Source: Actinomycetota bacterium
GTDB taxonomy: Bacteria > Actinomycetota > Thermoleophilia > Solirubrobacterales > Solirubrobacteraceae
Direction: 5' to 3'
Assembly (NCBI GenBank): GCA_018268595.1
Contig: JAFDWH010000001.1
Coordinates: 1 to 64,000, forward strand
Length of the DNA: 64,000 nucleotides
Position numbers and translations under genes: made by a program. Each line of letters starts with the position of its first letter. The first letter of the stretch is position 1. Shown here piece after piece: positions 60,892 through 64,000 of this stretch. The notes beneath the pieces were generated by a model. That model did not search any database. It was not told where the DNA came from and saw nothing but the letters and a program-made list of their open reading frames with translations.

Positions 60892-62091
60892 GTGACGCGG
60901 CGGCGTCGCGCGGGCGCGCTCGTCGCGATCGCGACGAGCCAGCTACTGGCGCTTTCGCTGTGGTTCTCGGCGACCGCCGTCGCGCCGCAGCTGGAGGCGC
61001 TGTGGGAGCTGTCGACCACCGAGACGGCGGGCCTCACGGTGGCTGTGCAGATCGGGTTCGCGGCGGGCGCGCTGCTGCTGGCTGCGCTCGGCGTGCCGGA
61101 CGCGCTTCGCGCGCGCACGCTGTTCGTCGCGGCGGCCGCGGTGGGCGCAGCGGCGAACGCGGCGGTGGTGCTCGTCCGGCCGGGCGACGTCTGGCTCGTG
61201 CTGCTGCTGCGTGCGCTCACCGGCGCGGCGCTGGCCGGCGTCTACCCGAGCGGGCTCAAGGTGATGGCGGGCTGGTTCCGTAGTGGGCGCGGGATGGCGC
61301 TCGGCGCGCTGGTCGGCGCGCTGACCGTCGGCAGCGCCGCGCCCCACCTGCTGCGCGGGCTCGGAGCCGGCTGGGAGGCGGTCGTGCTCGGTGCCTCCGG
61401 ACTGGCCGTCTGCGGCGCCCTGCTGATGGCGTTCTCGGTGTCCGACGGCCCGTACGAGACGCCGCGCCAGCACTTCAGCTGGACCCTGCTCAGGCGTGTC
61501 GTGCGCAACCGCGGGGTCCGACTCGCGACACTGGGCTACCTCGGCCACATGTGGGAGCTGTACGCGATGTGGACCTGGACCGCCGCGTTCCTGGCCGCCT
61601 CCGCCCGCGCGAGCGGAGGCGGCGACGCGTGGGTCCCGATCGCCACCTTCTGCGTGATCGCGCTCGGCGGCGTCGGCGCGATGGTCGCCGGGCTGTGGGC
61701 CGACCGCCACGGCCGCGAGCGTCTCGTCCGCCACGCGCTCGCGGGCTCGGCGAGCTGTGCGCTCGCGACGCCGCTGCTGTTCGGCGCCACGCCCCTGCTC
61801 GTCGTTCCTGTCTTCGCGGTGTGGGGGATCGCCGTCATCGCCGACTCCGCCCAGCTCTCGGCGCTCGTGACGGAGGCCGCCGACGCACAGGTGCGCGGCA
61901 CTGCGCTGACGCTCCAGCTCGCGCTGGGCTTCGCGGTCACGCTCGTGACGATCCCCGGCGTCGGATGGATCGCCGAGGCGGCCGGCTGGCGCTGGGCGCT
62001 GGCCGGCCTGGCGCTCGGCCCCGCCGCGGGCTACGTTGCGATCTCGCTGCTGGAGCGGGCGGGCGGGACGACGTCCCTCACACGCCCGTGA
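60892..62091 (+). CDS. MFS transporter
   Basis: A 399-residue membrane protein with 12 predicted helices. It resembles nitrate/cyanate-type MFS proteins: LSLWFSATAVAPQLEALWEL, LRALTGAALAGVYPSGLKVM, GWFRSGRGMALGALVGALTV and ADRHGRERLVRHALAGSASC are in the expected places. The substrate is unknown, maybe a product or amino acid of the cluster. It starts at GTG 60892, 13 bp after the aminotransferase stop. Its 3' end overlaps the convergent SDR gene by 14 bp. Confidence 0.85.
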   Translation: MTRRRRAGALVAIATSQLLALSLWFSATAVAPQLEALWELSTTETAGLTVAVQIGFAAGALLLAALGVPDALRARTLFVAAAAVGAAANAAVVLVRPGDVWLVLLLRALTGAALAGVYPSGLKVMAGWFRSGRGMALGALVGALTVGSAAPHLLRGLGAGWEAVVLGASGLAVCGALLMAFSVSDGPYETPRQHFSWTLLRRVVRNRGVRLATLGYLGHMWELYAMWTWTAAFLAASARASGGGDAWVPIATFCVIALGGVGAMVAGLWADRHGRERLVRHALAGSASCALATPLLFGATPLLVVPVFAVWGIAVIADSAQLSALVTEAADAQVRGTALTLQLALGFAVTLVTIPGVGWIAEAAGWRWALAGLALGPAAGYVAISLLERAGGTTSLTRP

Positions 62092-62908
62092 CGGGCCCGA
62101 CGCGCGGAAAGTCCTCGACGCGGAAGATCTCCGCGATCGGCGGGCGCTGCTGGGCGAGCACTCCGCCGTCAGCCGGGACGAAGCAGCCGGTCACGTAGGC
62201 CGCGTCGTCGGAGGCCAGGAAGACGGCCGGGCCAGCGAGGTCCTCCGGCAGGCCGGGGCGCTGCAGCGGCACGGTCTGCGACGACAGCTCGATCGCCTCC
62301 TGCGGGACGCCGTCGAGGCTCGGGAAGACCGTGCCGGGGATCAGGCCCACGACGCGCACCCCGTAGGGCGCCAGCTCGATCGCCAGCGCGCGCGTCATCG
62401 CCTCGACGCCGCCCTTGCAGGCGTCGTAGGGGACGAGGCCGCGATGGGCGCGAGTCGCGCCGACGCTCGAGACGTTGATGATCACGCCCTCGCCGCGCGG
62501 CGCCATCTCCTGCGCGGCCCGCAGCGAGCAGAGGAAGCTGCCCGTCAGGTTCGTCTCGAGGATGCGGTCCCACCACGCCTGGTCGATCTCCAGCACGTGC
62601 TTGAAGATCCCGCGCGTGAGCGCCGCGTTGTTGACGACCACGTCGACCTTGCCAAACGCGCTCAGTGTCTCGGTGAAGATGCGGTCGACGTCCTCGCCGC
62701 GGCCGACGTGCGCTCTCAGCCCGAGCGCCTCGCCGCCGGCCGCGCGGATCGCCTCGGCCGTCTCCTCGGCGGTCCGCTCCTCGATGTCGACGGGGACGAC
62801 CTGCGCGCCCTCCTGGGCGTAGCGCAGGGCGATCGCACGCCCGATGCTCGCGCCCGCGCCCGTCACGATCGCGACCTTCCCCGCCAGCCGTCCGCTGCCG
62901 TTGCTCAT
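62078..62908 (-). CDS. Short-chain dehydrogenase/reductase 2
   Basis: A 276-residue classical SDR. VAIVTGAGASIGRAIALRYA, DVVVNNAALTRGI, Ser in INVSSVGATRAHRG, YDACKGGVEAMT (YxxxK) and VVGLIPGTVFPSLDGVP are the standard blocks. It overlaps the hydantoinase-type gene by ATGA (62905-62908), so it acts in the same pathway. Its function in detail is unknown. Confidence 0.85.
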   Translation of the reverse strand: MSNGSGRLAGKVAIVTGAGASIGRAIALRYAQEGAQVVPVDIEERTAEETAEAIRAAGGEALGLRAHVGRGEDVDRIFTETLSAFGKVDVVVNNAALTRGIFKHVLEIDQAWWDRILETNLTGSFLCSLRAAQEMAPRGEGVIINVSSVGATRAHRGLVPYDACKGGVEAMTRALAIELAPYGVRVVGLIPGTVFPSLDGVPQEAIELSSQTVPLQRPGLPEDLAGPAVFLASDDAAYVTGCFVPADGGVLAQQRPPIAEIFRVEDFPRVGPVTGV

Positions 62909-64000
62909 CCGAGACTCCCTTCATCGCCGCGCAGCCGCGCGGTCTCCGCTTGATCGACGACGTAGTCCTGCGGCAGCCGCACGCGGGCATCCGCCGCGCC
63001 GACGTAGTCGATCGCGACGCCGTAGACCTTCCGCGCCTGCAGCAGGCTGACGTAGCCGTCGACGACGTCGGCGAGCACGCGCGCCGGGTCGCGCAGGAGC
63101 GGATCCCCCCACCCGCCGCCGCCGGGCGTGCGCACCGTCACGCAGGCGTGCCGGTCGAGCGCGACGAGTCGCTTCGTCGGCAGCCAGTCGCCGTCCAGGG
63201 TCAGCTCGCCGGGCGCGCCCAAAAGGCCGCCGGCCGCCCCCTGCGCCGGGAAGCGCGTGCGGTCGACGAGCGCCGAGAGGTTCCAGCTGCGCTGCCCGCG
63301 GCACTCCATCTCGACCACCTGTCCGAGCCCGCCGCGCCACCAGCCGGGGCCGGCCGAGTCGGTCCGCAGCGTGCGGCTGCGGTTCAGCAGCGGCGTCAGC
63401 GCCTCCACGACCTCGGTGGCCACGGCGCCGACGCCGGTCGGGAAGCCGACGGTGCTCAAGCCGTCCTTCATCGCCCGCGCGCCGACGCCGCCGGCGTGGA
63501 ACAGCGTCTGCGCGAAGCTGTCGCCGCCGGCGTCGACGCCGCGCCAGAGCGTCGCCCACAGCGAGTCCGCGGAGCCCGCGAGCAGCCGCTCGGGGAGCAC
63601 GGGCGCGAGCGCGGCGAAGACGAGGCTGGGCAGCATGTGCCCGATGAGGTGCCGCGAGGCGACGGCCGCCGGCGGACGGCAGTTGAGGATCGAACCCTCC
63701 GGGGCGACGATCTCGACCGGACGGAACGAGCCGGCGTTGTGCGGCACGTCGGGGGCGACCGCGGCCTTCAGCGCGAACGACGCGTACGCGCGCGTGTAGT
63801 TGAGGACGTTGTTGATGCCGAACTGGCTCTGGCCGGAGGACCCGTCGAAGTCGAGGCGCACGTCGTCGCCGTCGATCGTGATCGTCACGCGCAGCGTGAC
63901 CGGCTCGTCGAAGCCGTCATTCGACACCTCCGCCGTGTGGACGCCGTCCGGCAGCGCGGCGATCGCCTCGCGCATGGCGCGCTCCGAGCGGTCGATGATC
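62905..64000 (-). CDS. Hydantoinase B/oxoprolinase-type subunit, partial
   Basis: The C-terminal part of a HyuB/OplB protein; the reading frame continues past the window end. LRVTITIDGDDVRLDFDGSS, INNVLNYTRAYASFALK and TVRTPGGGGWGDPLLRDPARVLAD are characteristic blocks. Such proteins work with a HyuA subunit in ATP-dependent hydantoin, oxoproline or N-methylhydantoin hydrolysis. HyuA should lie just beyond the window. An ATG at 63975 is internal and not the true start. Confidence 0.85.
   Translation of the reverse strand, partial: IIDRSERAMREAIAALPDGVHTAEVSNDGFDEPVTLRVTITIDGDDVRLDFDGSSGQSQFGINNVLNYTRAYASFALKAAVAPDVPHNAGSFRPVEIVAPEGSILNCRPPAAVASRHLIGHMLPSLVFAALAPVLPERLLAGSADSLWATLWRGVDAGGDSFAQTLFHAGGVGARAMKDGLSTVGFPTGVGAVATEVVEALTPLLNRSRTLRTDSAGPGWWRGGLGQVVEMECRGQRSWNLSALVDRTRFPAQGAAGGLLGAPGELTLDGDWLPTKRLVALDRHACVTVRTPGGGGWGDPLLRDPARVLADVVDGYVSLLQARKVYGVAIDYVGAADARVRLPQDYVVDQAETARLRGDEGSLG

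Overview
The window is a 64 kb chromosomal piece from a high-GC bacterium, almost certainly an actinobacterium. GC-rich third codon positions, ATGA/GTGA-coupled operons, TAGGGT-type -10 boxes close to start codons, actinobacterial-style Opp/ROK/FCD-GntR genes and a DUF1269-like protein all fit; a Solirubrobacterales-type lineage is my guess and nothing here proves it. No rRNA or intact tRNA gene, CRISPR array, integrase or replication origin was seen.

Layout. (1) 1-1000: broken right end of an IS3-family element, then an RHH antitoxin/RelE-ParE toxin pair. (2) 1.0-13.2 kb: SfLAP-like membrane protein, MalT-like LuxR regulator, an orphan LuxR HTH remnant, a frameshifted HAD hydrolase, a DUF1269-like protein, a Cys-type sulfatase with its radical-SAM maturase, a frameshifted CorA, a SulP anion transporter and a ZIP metal transporter, closed by a clear terminator at 13237-13263. 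(3) 13.2-29.9 kb: an accessory island of modules separated by a dispersed repeat whose minus strand resembles a tRNA 3' end. It holds two copies plus a remnant of a three-gene module (AbiEi-like antitoxin, AbiEii nucleotidyltransferase toxin, and a third protein with a PD-(D/E)XK-like D...ExK pattern). It also holds a RelE TA pair, a multi-pass membrane/coiled-coil protein coupled to a caspase/DUF4347-like protein, small secreted proteins, a GH30 enzyme with alternating C-terminal repeats and lectin domains, a ROK regulator, and a second nearly identical copy of the first TA pair. (4) 30.0-64 kb: a dense, mostly minus-strand catabolic cluster. It encodes sugar-acid-type enzymes (lactonase, IlvD/Edd dehydratase, SDRs, HpaI aldolases, 2-hydroxyacid dehydrogenases, aldose epimerase), an Opp-type ABC importer with a GH4 glycosidase, a DmpG/DmpF aldolase-dehydrogenase pair, amino-acid enzymes (dehydrogenase, aminotransferases, FAD amine oxidase, proline dehydrogenase, iminopeptidases), acyl-CoA enzymes, an MFS transporter, a HyuB-type hydantoinase subunit cut by the window end, and two FCD-type GntR regulators.

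How the genes work together. In region 4 a shared promoter motif (minus-strand AACTGTTGAC, overlapping -35 boxes) recurs before several operons and makes the cluster look like one GntR-controlled regulon. In region 3 the modules look like exchangeable defence/antagonism cassettes. The best candidates for an undescribed system are the duplicated AbiEi-AbiEii-nuclease-like operon and the membrane-protein/caspase-like pair at 17986-21041. Several genes carry single-base frameshifts; these could be real decay or consensus sequencing errors.
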